Notes under the pieces: model-generated | The model's input: the letters and a program-made list of their open reading frames with translations, nothing else | Database searches by the model: none | Told to the model about the DNA's origin: nothing | Shown here: one piece after another, positions 34,838 to 44,531 of the stretch | Layout of the letters: every line of letters starts with the position of its first letter | How positions within the stretch are numbered: the first letter of the stretch is position 1 | DNA from: Desulfurococcales archaeon | GTDB lineage: Archaea; Thermoproteota; Thermoprotei_A; Sulfolobales; Ignisphaeraceae | NCBI GenBank assembly: GCA_028275745.1 | Contig: JAPWUB010000002.1 | Coordinates: forward strand, 1-64,000 | Reading direction: 5' to 3' | Length of the DNA stretch: 64,000 bases | Position numbers and translations under genes: made by a program

Positions 34838-35018
34838 TTGTAACCGGTATTGAATCTAAGGCATCTCGATAATTGTATGGAAGTCTTTCTTTTTAGGCAT
34901 ATAAAGATCTCTGTTACACGAGATAATACTGTAGTGGTGTAGTGACTTAAAAACTGTGTTAATTTTCTTTTAAATTATGAGCACAAATGATGCCATAGCC
35001 TCGAGCTTTTCTATTGCT

Positions 35019-35300
35019 TTACGCTCCAATTCTTGTTATATAGATTGCTTCTGCGTTATCGATCTCTTCAACGCCCTTAATTAGCTCCTCTAGCTGTTCT
35101 GTTCCTCCCTCTATATCTTCGGGCATTAGGAAGTAGAGGTCCAGAGCCTTATAACCAAATGCTATATCTGTTGCTTCCCACCTCATTAATGTGTACGGAG
35201 TATTGGAAAGACGTTCATTTATTTTTTGAATTATTGGTGTAAAGTCTTCAACAACGTCTTTGGGGTATGCACGAATTACTGCTATTACTCTACCAGGCAT
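35019..35300 (-). CDS. translation elongation factor aEF1-beta
   Basis: The 93-aa protein matches aEF1B: GRVIAVIRAYPKDVVEDFTPIIQKI, RWEATDIAFGYKALDLYFLMPEDIEGGTEQLEE. It exchanges GDP for GTP on aEF1A. It lies 21 nt after the zinc-finger gene on the same strand, an arrangement conserved in archaea. Confidence 0.95.
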   Translation of the reverse strand: MPGRVIAVIRAYPKDVVEDFTPIIQKINERLSNTPYTLMRWEATDIAFGYKALDLYFLMPEDIEGGTEQLEELIKGVEEIDNAEAIYITRIGA

Positions 35301-35321
35301 AAGTATGCACCTTACTCTTGT

Positions 35322-35501
35322 TTATGGTCCTTCAAAACCACAGTTAGGGCATTTATAACTTACACCCATTACTCTACATTTGTAGCAACGCCATATGGTT
35401 ACCATACCGCATCTCGGGCATTTAAAGCTTACAGCTTTTTCGTCAGGTGGTATGAGCTTTTTACAGCTAGAGCATATCCTTATCGGTGCAGACTCAAACA
35501 T
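35322..35501 (-). CDS. 59-aa zinc-finger protein (HVO_2753-like)
   Basis: This ORF is below the track cutoff. It reads MFESAPIRICSSCKKLIPP and ends KCPNCGFEGP, with four CxxC pairs (CSSC, CPRC, CYKC, CPNC), so probably two zinc sites. It is the conserved small archaeal zinc protein cotranscribed with aEF1-beta. A TATA element (ACTATATAATTC) near 35563-35575 lies upstream. Confidence 0.88.
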   Translation of the reverse strand: MFESAPIRICSSCKKLIPPDEKAVSFKCPRCGMVTIWRCYKCRVMGVSYKCPNCGFEGP

Positions 35502-35706
35502 TACAATATTTACCTTTGTTGCTAGCGCTGTAGCCAGTTTTATTCACCTATATGTTTGTCGATAGCATTACAGTCAGAATTATATAGTGTGCTGGGTCAG
35601 ATTAAAAGCGTTCTCTGAGCAAAACCCTATAGACATTATATGCATATGCAAGAATACACAATAGCTGACAAACCCCTCAGTAGTTAAAAAATGATGGTGC
35701 ACTACA

Positions 35707-36072
35707 ATGGTTGATGAAGTGAAGATGGTTATTGCCGTTAGAACAGACATAAAGATGAGTAAAGGTAAGTTAGCGGTTCAAGTAGCTCACGCAGCTGTTG
35801 AGTGCGTATTTCTGTGCATGGAGGATCCTAAGTGTAAAGAACTACTTTATTTGTGGCGTAAACAGGGACAGAAAAAGATTGTTGTGAAAGTAAATAGTCT
35901 TGATGAGCTACTAGCACTAAAGAGTCAAGCCGAGAAAATAAACATTACTACAGCACTTATAGCTGATGCAGGGTTAACAGAGCTCCCTCCCGGCACTATA
36001 ACAGCTTTGGGGCTAGGCCCTGCTCCTTCAAGCATGCTCGATAAAATAACAGGACACCTAAAACTACTATAA
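35707..36072 (+). CDS. pth2: peptidyl-tRNA hydrolase Pth2
   Basis: The 121-aa protein has the Pth2 signatures MVIAVRTDIKMSKGKLAVQVAHAAVEC and LIADAGLTELPPGTITALGLGPAPSSMLDKITGHLKLL. It releases peptides from peptidyl-tRNA that dropped off the ribosome. The pus7-like gene follows after 48 nt. Confidence 0.97.
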   Translation: MVDEVKMVIAVRTDIKMSKGKLAVQVAHAAVECVFLCMEDPKCKELLYLWRKQGQKKIVVKVNSLDELLALKSQAEKINITTALIADAGLTELPPGTITALGLGPAPSSMLDKITGHLKLL

Positions 36073-36120
36073 ATCTAGCCAAAGAACATTTTGTAGTAGC
36101 CCTTTTTAGGTGTTTAAATA

Positions 36121-37332
36121 GTGAATATAGTAACAAACCATCTACTCGACCTTTTACTTGGGCTATACACTTATACATATCCACATGAACAGTCTATCGA
36201 ATGCACAGAAAAAGTTATTGAAGTTCCACGCCCGCAGGGTTTCAGAGTCTCAGAGATTGTCAATGGTATAGCAATAGACGAGCTATATCCATCGATTCTC
36301 GCTGGTTTGAACAATAATCGTAAATATTGGGATGAAGCACAGGTGTGTGTCTTTATAGCTAGAAAAGTAAACCTCGATAGTCTGACCCTTGGTTACCTAC
36401 TTCAAAAGAGACTACATTGTAAGAACTTCGCAATTCTTGGATTGAAAGAAGCCAAAGCCGAAGCCCACCAAATTGTTATCCTCACTAACTGCAGAAGAAT
36501 AGAGAAGCACATACACCTTCATAGGGGAAGGCTAGACGTTGATGTAGTTCTATGGTTTTGCGCTAATAACATGCCTATATTGATTCACAACTTCAATAAG
36601 TTTCACATAACCTTTAATGTGAAGAGACCTGGGTGTATCCAATACATACTCTCTAGGGTTCATACCCTCATGAATAACAATAGTTATGTGCTCAACTTCT
36701 TTGGGTATCAACGATTTGGCACAAGAAACCCTATCACACACATATTAGGTAAGAAAATTCTTGAAGGGGACGAACACGGTTTTCTCGAACTATTATGCAA
36801 CAAAGTTTTCAAACCCTCTGCACAAGCCTTAGAGAAAATTCTGTGTAGCCTAGATCCAGGCAAACTCCAAAAAACGCTTTCAAAACTTGCTTGCATTAAT
36901 TATTACAGAAGTTTATTAGAGCTATTTGTCCAAGCTTACCAAGCATACTTATTCAATAAACTACTGTCAATGCTATGGCTAAATCTTTTAGAGAAATACA
37001 TAGTAAGGGATGCATTGAAAAAATTAAAGCGTGACTACGCACATCTGCCTGTGCCTGGATATAAAACAAGAATTGATGAGAGAATAGCAAAAATCTATGA
37101 TGAGCTGCTTGCAGAAGAAAATGTTAAACCTGAAATGTTCTGTGTAGAGATTCTTAGAAATAAGTGTTTCTATGGTGACTACAGAGAGAGTGTAGTTGCA
37201 ATAGAGAAGTTTTACTTTAGAGTAGAAGGAGACAATGCATTGGAATTAAAGTTTTTGTTGCCTCCAGGATCCTACGCCACTATACTCCTTAGAGAAATAT
37301 TACCAGTTGTTAATCCACTCATATACACATGA
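36121..37332 (+). CDS. TruD/Pus7-family pseudouridine synthase with altered catalytic motif
   Basis: The 403-aa protein has family landmarks NFFGYQRFGTRNPITHILGKKIL and a C-terminal LPPGSYATILLREIL. The catalytic motif, normally GxKDxxAxTxQ, reads GLKEAKAEAHQ, so the catalytic Asp is Glu. Pus7 makes pseudouridine 35 in pre-tRNA-Tyr in archaea. Activity may be lost or reduced, as reported for Sulfolobales, where an H/ACA guide RNA may take over. It starts GTG and is coupled to pth2. Confidence 0.85.
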   Translation: MNIVTNHLLDLLLGLYTYTYPHEQSIECTEKVIEVPRPQGFRVSEIVNGIAIDELYPSILAGLNNNRKYWDEAQVCVFIARKVNLDSLTLGYLLQKRLHCKNFAILGLKEAKAEAHQIVILTNCRRIEKHIHLHRGRLDVDVVLWFCANNMPILIHNFNKFHITFNVKRPGCIQYILSRVHTLMNNNSYVLNFFGYQRFGTRNPITHILGKKILEGDEHGFLELLCNKVFKPSAQALEKILCSLDPGKLQKTLSKLACINYYRSLLELFVQAYQAYLFNKLLSMLWLNLLEKYIVRDALKKLKRDYAHLPVPGYKTRIDERIAKIYDELLAEENVKPEMFCVEILRNKCFYGDYRESVVAIEKFYFRVEGDNALELKFLLPPGSYATILLREILPVVNPLIYT

Positions 37333-37418
37333 GCCTTACTATTACGGAATCTTGGTCAATGAGTAAGGAATAGCTTATGAATCTATATCTATAAAAAGCT
37401 TAGCTTAAATTGATGTCT

Positions 37419-38726
37419 CTATGGTACAAGCCTCTTCTTATCCCTAGGAAATAGTGTTACCTCCTTTACACTGCTTCTACCGGTCAACATTAGCAGTAGC
37501 CTAGAGTATCCCATGCCCCACCCAGCATGCGGAGGCATTCCATAGTCAAACCACTTAATGAAGAAACTGAAGCTTTCAACATTAAGACCTCTTTCTGTTA
37601 ACGCCTTAATTAGCTGCTCCTTTATATGTATTCTGGAGCTGCCTGAAGCTAGTTCTAAATGCTTCCACACTAAATCAAAGCTTTCACTGAATAATGGATC
37701 ATCATCCTTAGGCTTTGTATAGAATGCCCTTATTTTTGTTGGGAACTCTGTGATGAAGTAAAGTGGAGTGTTAAGCACTTCATTTAGTACCCTTAGATGA
37801 GGTGTTGAAAGATCTTCACCAACATTTATTTCGACGCCTTTAGACCTCAACATGTTTACAGCATCGACATACCTTACTCTAGGTATGGGTAGACTAACCT
37901 CAGGTGGTGTATAGTTCAGTATCTTTAGATCTTCTTCATTCTCTTGCTTTACAGCCTTCACAACCTCGTATATAACTTCCTCAAGAATCTTCATAACATC
38001 TTCATAATCCATAAATGCAGCCTCTATGTCAATGCTTATGAATTCCGCTAGGTGATAGGGGGTGTCACTCTCCTCCGCTCTCCAGGCTGGAGCTATTTCA
38101 AATACCCTTTCTAGCGATGCTGCTAGCAACTCTTTATAAAGCTGAGGACTTTGAGCTAAAAATGCTTCTCTGCCAAAATATATGACTGGAAATAGATTTG
38201 CACCACCTTCTGTTGCTGTCGCAATGATCTTTGGTGTGAAAACCTCTACAAATCCTTTAGATCTTAAAACCTCCCTAATAACACGCAACGCTGTGTCGCC
38301 AATTCTTACAATAGCCCTCATTTCTAGTCTTCTAATATCGAGCACTCTCTCCCTCAACCTTGTATCTAGATCTGCAGGAACCTTACCAGAAACGTCGAGA
38401 GGCAATGGCTTTTTGGCTAAGTTGAGAATCCTTATCTCTGTAGGCACTATTTCTACTCCCCTAGGAGCCCTAGAATCTGCCTTAACAACACCCTTCACTT
38501 GAATAACTGACTCTAAAGTTAACTGTTCAACAATATCAATAAGCTCTTTTTGTGCTGAATCTTTCGATACTGTAACCTGCACAAGTCCACTTCCATCCCT
38601 TACTATAATGAACTTTTTGCCGCCCAAATCCCTTATTTGATGAACCCATCCAGCTATTGTAACACTTTGCCCACTCATACTAGGTTCTATATCTTTGCAC
38701 ATTACACTCTTGTACTTAGTCTGCAT
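37419..38726 (-). CDS. aspS: aspartyl-tRNA synthetase
   Basis: The class II synthetase has an N-terminal OB anticodon domain ([31 protein letters not shown]), motif 2 ([22 protein letters not shown]) and motif 3 ([11 protein letters not shown]). Whether it discriminates Asp from Asn tRNA cannot be told here. The ATG at 38726 ([13 protein letters not shown]) is preferred; the track start at 38744 is a TTG. The C/D guide RNA lies upstream on the opposite strand. Confidence 0.96.
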   Translation of the reverse strand: MQTKYKSVMCKDIEPSMSGQSVTIAGWVHQIRDLGGKKFIIVRDGSGLVQVTVSKDSAQKELIDIVEQLTLESVIQVKGVVKADSRAPRGVEIVPTEIRILNLAKKPLPLDVSGKVPADLDTRLRERVLDIRRLEMRAIVRIGDTALRVIREVLRSKGFVEVFTPKIIATATEGGANLFPVIYFGREAFLAQSPQLYKELLAASLERVFEIAPAWRAEESDTPYHLAEFISIDIEAAFMDYEDVMKILEEVIYEVVKAVKQENEEDLKILNYTPPEVSLPIPRVRYVDAVNMLRSKGVEINVGEDLSTPHLRVLNEVLNTPLYFITEFPTKIRAFYTKPKDDDPLFSESFDLVWKHLELASGSSRIHIKEQLIKALTERGLNVESFSFFIKWFDYGMPPHAGWGMGYSRLLLMLTGRSSVKEVTLFPRDKKRLVP

Positions 38727-38828
38727 TAGGATCACTACACCCAAGCCAATCTTGATCAGAACTAACAGATTAAAAACTTAAAACCGTAAACGCAAACACA
38801 TCTCACTACTGGACTATAAAACCTTTAG

Positions 38829-38889
38829 CCTAATGATGAACAACGCAGGCCTATAAGAGCCAGATGATTGAACCCCTTTGTCTGATTTC
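38829..38889 (+). ncRNA. C/D box guide sRNA candidate
   Basis: C box ATGATGA is at 38833-38839, C' box ATGATTG at 38864-38870, an 11-nt guide AACCCCTTTGT, then D box CTGA at 38882-38885. The 24 nt between C and C' suit a guide plus spacer, but the D' box is degenerate. The D guide is complementary over 9 nt to CAAAGGGGT in the D arm of tRNA-Leu(GAG) at 17.3 kb; rRNA targets cannot be excluded. The TATA at 38815 is too close, so the start may lie further upstream and be processed. Confidence 0.65.
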
Positions 38890-38954
38890 CTTATAATTGA
38901 ATTAAGAGCGGCAAACGCTTTTTAACCGGGCATAAAGATAATAGGATTTCGTGC

Positions 38955-39031
<77 letters not shown>

Positions 39032-39168
39032 AAACTTATTCATTCCTTATTCACTGCGTAGTTAGATACTGAGATCCTCATACTTCAAAGTATCGTATTA
39101 CTTTTGCTGGACTCCGTGCATATAATATTTGTAGATGCTAATAACATTCGTATGGGAATGATGCATTT

Positions 39169-39678
39169 ATGGTATCAGCGAGTAAAAGAAAAATTTCGTC
39201 AATAATAGCGAGGATGATAATCGATTTAGGGCTCATTGATGAGTGTAAGAAAGATTATATGAACCTCAAGGTTATTGCTCAAAAGCTTGGTTACTTGATT
39301 CAAAAAGTTGGTGGTCTTAATATGGGGTTAAAGTTTGTGTGGTTAACTAGAGGCCCATATTCAAGAGGTTTACAGAATTACTATTATAAGATTCAGGAAC
39401 TGGTTTCAAAAGCAAGCGTAGATGACTCTTTTAATGAGCAGGAGCTAATGGCTATAGCAAGGGTGGAGGAGATGCTAAATAACGTGAGAGAAATTGTGGG
39501 AGGGTTAAACACAGAAGTGCTTGAAGCTGTTGCAAGCTTAATCATGCTTTGCACAGATGTATACCCACCTCCAGAAGATCCAGTGAATGAGCTTGTTATT
39601 AGAAAGAAGATGCCAAGGGACATCATTGCTAAAATACTTGAAGTTGTAAAATCCTATGGCTTCTGTTTACAGCATTAA
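39169..39678 (+). CDS. hypothetical helical protein, 169 aa
   Basis: No firm family was found. The segment KLGYLIQKVGGLNMGLKFVWLTRGPYSRGLQNYYYKIQEL recalls the Panacea/SocA-like (DUF4065) pattern 'KLlYLlQ...GPYS..L', a domain of antitoxin-like chaperones, but no toxin gene is adjacent. The rest is helical. It lies between tRNA-Ala and the HD hydrolase gene. Confidence 0.55.
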   Translation: MVSASKRKISSIIARMIIDLGLIDECKKDYMNLKVIAQKLGYLIQKVGGLNMGLKFVWLTRGPYSRGLQNYYYKIQELVSKASVDDSFNEQELMAIARVEEMLNNVREIVGGLNTEVLEAVASLIMLCTDVYPPPEDPVNELVIRKKMPRDIIAKILEVVKSYGFCLQH

Positions 39679-39771
39679 TACCTTAACAAGATTTACTTAG
39701 CCTAAGACATATATACGCTTTGAGAGAATATAGCAAAAGAATAATAGTATAGTAAACTAAAGTGATGTTTC

Positions 39772-41064
39772 TTGAATCAAAAGATAAAAAATAGAGCAAA
39801 CATGGCAGATACGAATGTTACGAAAAGAATCTATGACGAGGTGCACGGATACATAGGTTTGACTGATGTAGAGCTAGAGGTTATAAATAGTGAGGTGTTT
39901 CAACGGCTAAGATTTATAAAGCAATTAGCGGCTGCATGGTATGTTTACCCAGGAGCGACGCACACCAGATTTAACCATAGCCTAGGCGCAATGTACTTAA
40001 TGGGGTTAATAGCACAAAAACTTTTTGAATTAGGTTATGTGCACTCAGCTGAAGATATCCAGCTATTGCGTTTAGCAGCATTACTTCATGATGTAGGGCA
40101 TACACCCTTCAGTCACGCTATTGAGAGTTACTACAAGAATGCCCTAGGTTTGGATCACGAGGAACTTACTAAGATAGTTATACTAGGTAGCAGTATAAGG
40201 GATGTCCTTGACTATTATGGTTATGATCCAAAAACCATTGTAGCCATTATTAGTGGGCATTATAGAGAACCTCTATATAATCAGCTTTTATCTAGCGAAG
40301 TGGATGTAGATAGAATGGATTATCTCATAAGGGATGCTTTACACACCGGTGTGACCTATGGTATCATAGACATGCAGAGGCTCATATCAGTTATTGTTGT
40401 TGATGGTGACGGAAATCTATCGGTCCTTGACAAAGGTCTTGACGCATTAGAGAATTTTTACTTAGCCAGGCTTCACATGTACAGGGCAGTGTACTATCAT
40501 AAAACTGTCGTTGGATATGAACACTTGCTGGCAAAGATTTATGAACTCCTCTGTCAGTACTTTGAAGATTCGTTACTTCCTAAATCTCTAAATGACATAA
40601 AGAGACTTGTATCTGATGGTGACATAGCTATGTGGCATGATGACTGGCTTACAGGATACATAATTCAGAAATATAGAGATCGGTCAACGCCAGAACTATT
40701 GAGAGAATTGATAAGGGCATTTCTCTTTAGGAAAGGTTATAAGGTACTAATAGACTTATCAAAGTTTAGTGATAAACCATTAAGTGAAGATGATGGTGAC
40801 ATCAAGCTATTAAGATCTGTAGAGGTTAATCTCAAAAGTTTGCTAAACGATAGTGATGTTTCACTCTTCGTTGACGACATAAAGATTGTCGATGAGGATC
40901 CTCATACAATGCCAAGAATAATTGTAGGTGGCAAACAATCTATGCCTCTTACAAGCATTGAGAACACTATAATTTCTCGATTGCCTAAGAGATATCATGT
41001 GAAAAGACTTTATGTTTTGTCACGAAGCTTTGATAAGGCTCGTAGCCTTATCCAAGTTTCGTGA
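39772..41064 (+). CDS. HD-superfamily phosphohydrolase (dNTPase/SAMHD1-like)
   Basis: The protein has the early QRLRFIKQL motif, THTRFNHSLGAMYL, the HD metal site LLHDVGHTPFSHAIE, and SEVDVDRMDYLIRDALHTGV. This is the COG1078-type hydrolase family related to dNTP triphosphohydrolases; the substrate is unproven. The track start is TTG at 39772; ATG at 39802 (MADTNVTKRIYDEVHG) is as likely. It is followed by dphB after 6 nt. Confidence 0.92.
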   Translation: MNQKIKNRANMADTNVTKRIYDEVHGYIGLTDVELEVINSEVFQRLRFIKQLAAAWYVYPGATHTRFNHSLGAMYLMGLIAQKLFELGYVHSAEDIQLLRLAALLHDVGHTPFSHAIESYYKNALGLDHEELTKIVILGSSIRDVLDYYGYDPKTIVAIISGHYREPLYNQLLSSEVDVDRMDYLIRDALHTGVTYGIIDMQRLISVIVVDGDGNLSVLDKGLDALENFYLARLHMYRAVYYHKTVVGYEHLLAKIYELLCQYFEDSLLPKSLNDIKRLVSDGDIAMWHDDWLTGYIIQKYRDRSTPELLRELIRAFLFRKGYKVLIDLSKFSDKPLSEDDGDIKLLRSVEVNLKSLLNDSDVSLFVDDIKIVDEDPHTMPRIIVGGKQSMPLTSIENTIISRLPKRYHVKRLYVLSRSFDKARSLIQVS

Positions 41065-41070
41065 AAAGCT

Positions 41071-41976
41071 ATGCTTAAACTGTTAGGCTTAGGTCTTTCA
41101 GCTGATACTGTAACTGTAGGTGTCTTGAAGAAGATTGTTGCCGAATGTGATGTTATTTTTGTAGATAGCTACACGAGTGTGTGGTTTCCAAATATTAGCA
41201 TAATGCTATCAATGCTTAGTGTAACAGGAAAGACCATTATTGTTGCGAGCCGAAGGCACTTAGAAGGAGAAGGTATAAGGGATGTAATCAGATTAGCTCA
41301 GGAAAAGAATGTGTGCATTACTGTGGTGGGAGATCCTCTTATCGCAACAACGCATAGTTCAATAATTGTTGAAGCAATTTCACAAAATATTGATGTTGAG
41401 GTTGTGCCATCAGTATCAGTACTCAATGCAACTATATCGTTTTCATGCCTACAATCATATAGATTTGGCAAAATGGCTACCGTTGTAAGCCCAAAAGACG
41501 GAATTACATATGAATACCCCTATGATGTTGTGAAAATGAATCGTTCATTGAACCTACATACACTGCTCCTGCTTGAGATAGATGTAGAGAAAAACTATTT
41601 CATGAAACCCTATGAAGCGTTGAGCATCTTGCTCGATATTCAAAGCAGAAGATCTGAAACAACTCTCTCAGGCGATGATATAGTGATTGTAATGGCTGAC
41701 TTAACAAGTTGCTCTCATAATGTATGGGTATCAACTATAAACGAGGTTTTGAATAATAAGCATGAATTCGGTTCTAATACACTGTACACCATAATTATAC
41801 CAGCAAAACGTTTACACCCTATCGAAGAAGAATGCTTGAAGTATATTAGAAGAAAGAAACTTGCATACAGGTGTAGCATCAATGACAAAAAAGATTTAGA
41901 AACACTACTCCAAGCACTTCTCCATAGAAGCTCATTAGAGTTAATAAATCGAGACCTGACAAAGCCTAAAACTTAA
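41071..41976 (+). CDS. dphB: diphthine synthase DphB
   Basis: The tetrapyrrole methylase-fold protein has LLGLGLSADTVTVGVLKKI, VFVDSYTS, VVGDPLIATTHSSI and SYRFGKMATVV. It methylates the modified histidine of aEF2 on the way to diphthamide. At 301 aa it is somewhat longer than the typical 260-270 aa family length because of a C-terminal extension. It shares a likely operon with the HD hydrolase gene. Confidence 0.92.
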   Translation: MLKLLGLGLSADTVTVGVLKKIVAECDVIFVDSYTSVWFPNISIMLSMLSVTGKTIIVASRRHLEGEGIRDVIRLAQEKNVCITVVGDPLIATTHSSIIVEAISQNIDVEVVPSVSVLNATISFSCLQSYRFGKMATVVSPKDGITYEYPYDVVKMNRSLNLHTLLLLEIDVEKNYFMKPYEALSILLDIQSRRSETTLSGDDIVIVMADLTSCSHNVWVSTINEVLNNKHEFGSNTLYTIIIPAKRLHPIEEECLKYIRRKKLAYRCSINDKKDLETLLQALLHRSSLELINRDLTKPKT

Positions 41977-42013
41977 AAACACGTCAAATAAATGTATCAA
42001 AACTGTGGTTATA

Positions 42014-42090
<77 letters not shown>

Positions 42091-42300
42091 GAAATTCAAT
42101 TTTATTGCATATCTCATCCCTACTTTATCTTCCTCATACATACTAGTAATACTACACTTTAAATGAGAATAATATGCAGTTATGCAAAGGCGTTGGCATT
42201 AAAAATTGGTTTTAGCAGCAGTAATTTTGCAATAGGCATAATCATTGAAAGATTCACTTTAATTAACCATAGTATCCCTTTTACTATGATTACAAAACCA

Positions 42301-42870
42301 TTACAGTTTTAGTCCTGCACTTCTAAGTCTATCGTATATTGCCTGCGCCTCCTCACCAAAGATCTCAATAGCTTTCGTAATCTTATTCTTGTCCAGTTTC
42401 ACATTATTTCTTTCAATAAGCTCGAGGACAAATCTTATTTCACTTAGATCTTGCATTGCACCTCTCTTTGCTTTTAAAACAAGCCAACACTCCTTTGATA
42501 TACATCTAATCTTTGTGTCATTGATATCATATTCCTGTAGACATAGATCTATTAGTTCTTGCGGTATGTAGAAATCTAGTATGTTTTCATAGAGTTCAAC
42601 TGTGATGTCTGCGTCATCTACTCTTAATGTTATTGAGGGTGTTCCTAGCTCTGTTGTACCAGTGCTCCATCCTTTCTCCTCCGCTACAACAATTATCTTA
42701 TTTGACTCCATTATAGGGCTCATACTTGTAACAAAAAGATCTACATCTCCTTCTAGTTGCTTATTTCCGAGCTCAAGATTTATACATGTATCTCCAATTA
42801 TTATCCCTTCTATCCCTATTTCACTCAACTTTCTAAAAGCCTCTGCTAGTTGTTTGATTGTGTATTGCAT
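42301..42870 (-). CDS. nucleotidyltransferase-fold protein
   Basis: The 189-aa protein contains IIIGDTCINLELGNKQLEGDVDLFVTS, with the G-D/S start and DVD acidic pair of the pol-beta-type nucleotidyltransferase fold, followed by DITVELYENILDFYIPQEL. Its partner or substrate is unknown; no HEPN partner gene is adjacent. It is followed by 210 bp up to tRNA-Thr in which nothing was seen. Confidence 0.68.
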   Translation of the reverse strand: MQYTIKQLAEAFRKLSEIGIEGIIIGDTCINLELGNKQLEGDVDLFVTSMSPIMESNKIIVVAEEKGWSTGTTELGTPSITLRVDDADITVELYENILDFYIPQELIDLCLQEYDINDTKIRCISKECWLVLKAKRGAMQDLSEIRFVLELIERNNVKLDKNKITKAIEIFGEEAQAIYDRLRSAGLKL

Positions 42871-42894
42871 AATTTTATCACTTTCCTAAAGTTG

Positions 42895-43062
42895 CTACTT
42901 CTTCATCGCTAACTTCTTCTTCTTAGGTCTTAGGTTAGTACTTCTGCATCTCCTGCATCTAGTTGCGGTAGGCGGATTTAGTGCACCGCATCTGCGGCAT
43001 ACTTTCTTATCTAGTATCCTTGCCTCAACAATCTTCGAAAGCTCTGGATCCAGTACTGGCAT
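42895..43062 (-). CDS. rpl40e: 50S ribosomal protein L40e
   Basis: This ORF is below the track cutoff. It reads [20 protein letters not shown] and then [19 protein letters not shown] before a basic tail ending KKK-LAMKK, for 55 aa in total. The four-Cys zinc motif and lysine-rich end match archaeal L40e. It precedes the nucleotidyltransferase gene on the same strand by 24 nt. Confidence 0.95.
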   Translation of the reverse strand: MPVLDPELSKIVEARILDKKVCRRCGALNPPTATRCRRCRSTNLRPKKKKLAMKK

Positions 43063-43414
43063 TCATTACACACCTCTAACTATGACTACCTTCTACAGTT
43101 ACTAAGCTATTACAGGCTCTAATATAAGCTATTGTGAATAGCTGAGAGCACTTATGCTAGGCCGCTTTCTAGAATACAAGCCAACCAAACCTACAGAACC
43201 TTGTTCCGCTAAAAACTTAACAGCTGTTTACAACCTTGCGGCTGCGGATGTAATACTGAAAACCAAAAACAATGAGAATGAATATCCAGGAACAAACAGA
43301 AACACGTAGGTTGCAAAAATTTAAACTTATAAACCAAACAAAATTTCCATATACCTACGGTTTGTATGCTAGTATAAGAGGTAGTGCCTCAAACAATAGA
43401 GGCTGAGCATAAAG
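43063..43414. other. 352-bp divergent intergenic region between L40e and the NusA-like gene
   Basis: The region contains a TATA candidate (aaacttataaacc, near 43326-43338) for the plus-strand gene and a 5-bp stem hairpin (GCCTC-8 nt-GAGGC, about 43385-43402) in its putative leader. No ORF, tRNA or complete C/D box pattern was found on either strand. Confidence 0.5.
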
Positions 43415-43924
43415 ATGAGGATACCACTTGATGTAATATGTGTCAAGAGTGGTGTGCTGTGTCCACGATGCCGAAGACTTGTTGAGAGCAATACATATAC
43501 GTGGCGCGAAGTAGAGATAATGAAACACCTACTAGAACTTGAAGAAACTGATCCCAACTTCAAATTCCTAAAGGATGCAACATACGTAAAAGCTTATGAG
43601 ACGAACTCAATGATAGTAGTGGTGATTGACGTAGGCACTGATGTACCTCAACAAGCATTAATAAAGCTAGGACGTGTATTGAGCACCAAGCTAAATACAA
43701 GAGTGCGAATAGTAAGAAAAAGCAATCCAAGAAACATGATTCTACAAATAATAGCACCTGCAAGAATTGAGGGAATAAACCGCGTATGGACACCTGATGG
43801 TGACGTGCAGAACATTATAAGGATCCCTAAAACCGATGCAAGACTACTACCATCAGAAGCTTCCGAATTAGAACGCATACTAAGTATAATTCTCGGCGAG
43901 AACTACAGAATAAAGATAGACTAG
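43415..43924 (+). CDS. NusA-like zinc/KH RNA-binding protein
   Basis: The 169-aa protein starts MRIPLDVICVKSGVLCPRCRRLV, a short Cys motif, followed by KH-like halves (DATYVKAYETNSMIVVVIDV and ALIKLGRVLSTKLNTRVRIV). It is annotated in crenarchaea as a NusA-like transcription factor or KH protein; the function is unproven. A tail of 45 residues follows the KH part. Confidence 0.72.
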   Translation: MRIPLDVICVKSGVLCPRCRRLVESNTYTWREVEIMKHLLELEETDPNFKFLKDATYVKAYETNSMIVVVIDVGTDVPQQALIKLGRVLSTKLNTRVRIVRKSNPRNMILQIIAPARIEGINRVWTPDGDVQNIIRIPKTDARLLPSEASELERILSIILGENYRIKID

Positions 43925-44099
43925 CTCAAAGTAGAGAACGAAGAAATAATGATCAATTATTTGTTGTTTTCATTACAAATTCTAACTACTAATTATAGCT
44001 TCAAGACAAAACTTCTCCCTAGCTCCTTATTTGATTCCCCAAATTTGCTGAGCTTCATATGGAAATAACAAAGAAACAGCAAAAATTTGTGAACTTTAG

Positions 44100-44173
44100 T
44101 GGGCCCGCGGGGATTTGAACCCCGGACCTCCGCCTCGTCAGGGCGGCGTCCTACCAGACTAGACGACGGGCCC
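44100..44173 (-). tRNA. tRNA-Val (GAC)
   Basis: On the minus strand: acceptor GGGCCCG/CGGGCCC, anticodon stem CCGCC/GGCGG with loop CTGACGA (anticodon GAC), T arm CGGGG-TTCAAAT-CCCCG and A73. No CCA is encoded. It is nearly identical to tRNA-Val(CAC) at 56.2 kb. Confidence 0.97.
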
Positions 44174-44301
44174 ACACAATCACTAATATATAATTTAACT
44201 TTAAAATATGCCTTAATAAGCTTTTATTTATCTGTCTTTTACTGCATAACCGTAAATAATCCTACAAATCTCCCAAACGTAATATGTTATCAATATTAGA
44301 A

Positions 44302-44414
44302 TGGAGCCGGGGCCGGGATTCGAACCCGGGAATTATCGGGTCTCCGACGGGCGATATAGCCGGAGTCTAAAACCCACTGCAGCCCGACGCCTTAGACCGC
44401 TCGGCCACCCCGGC
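44302..44414 (-). tRNA. tRNA-Cys (GCA) with 35-nt intron, CCA encoded
   Basis: Minus-strand acceptor GCCGGGG/CCCCGGC with U73 and CCA, anticodon stem TCGGG/CCCGA, and loop CT-GCA-G then A after removal of the intron give tRNA-Cys. The intron (44342-44376) sits at the canonical 37/38 position. The bulge-helix-bulge is relaxed: the central helix pairs C32-G, U33-G, G34-C and, after one bulged U, C35-G; GGGU/GCCC forms the inner helix. The length without intron and CCA is 75 nt. Confidence 0.88.
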
Positions 44415-44531
44415 TCGTATAGTTCCGAGATTATAGTATTTTAAGGTGTTTTGTGGGTAATAAGGTTATCGGCTTAATCTATTGAGCGTTACTAGTTAAT
44501 GCTGGATATCATTGCATAGAAAGAAATTGGA

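Noticed and set aside
43063-43414. ATG-TAATA-CTGA segment resembling a C/D box RNA
   Set aside because: The spacing between the boxes is too short and no second pair of boxes is present.
44302-44414. Reading the Cys tRNA locus as a class II tRNA-Leu with a TAG anticodon
   Set aside because: The anticodon stem cannot pair around TTTTAGA, U73 does not fit leucine, and the intron model for GCA pairs fully with TCGGG/CCCGA.
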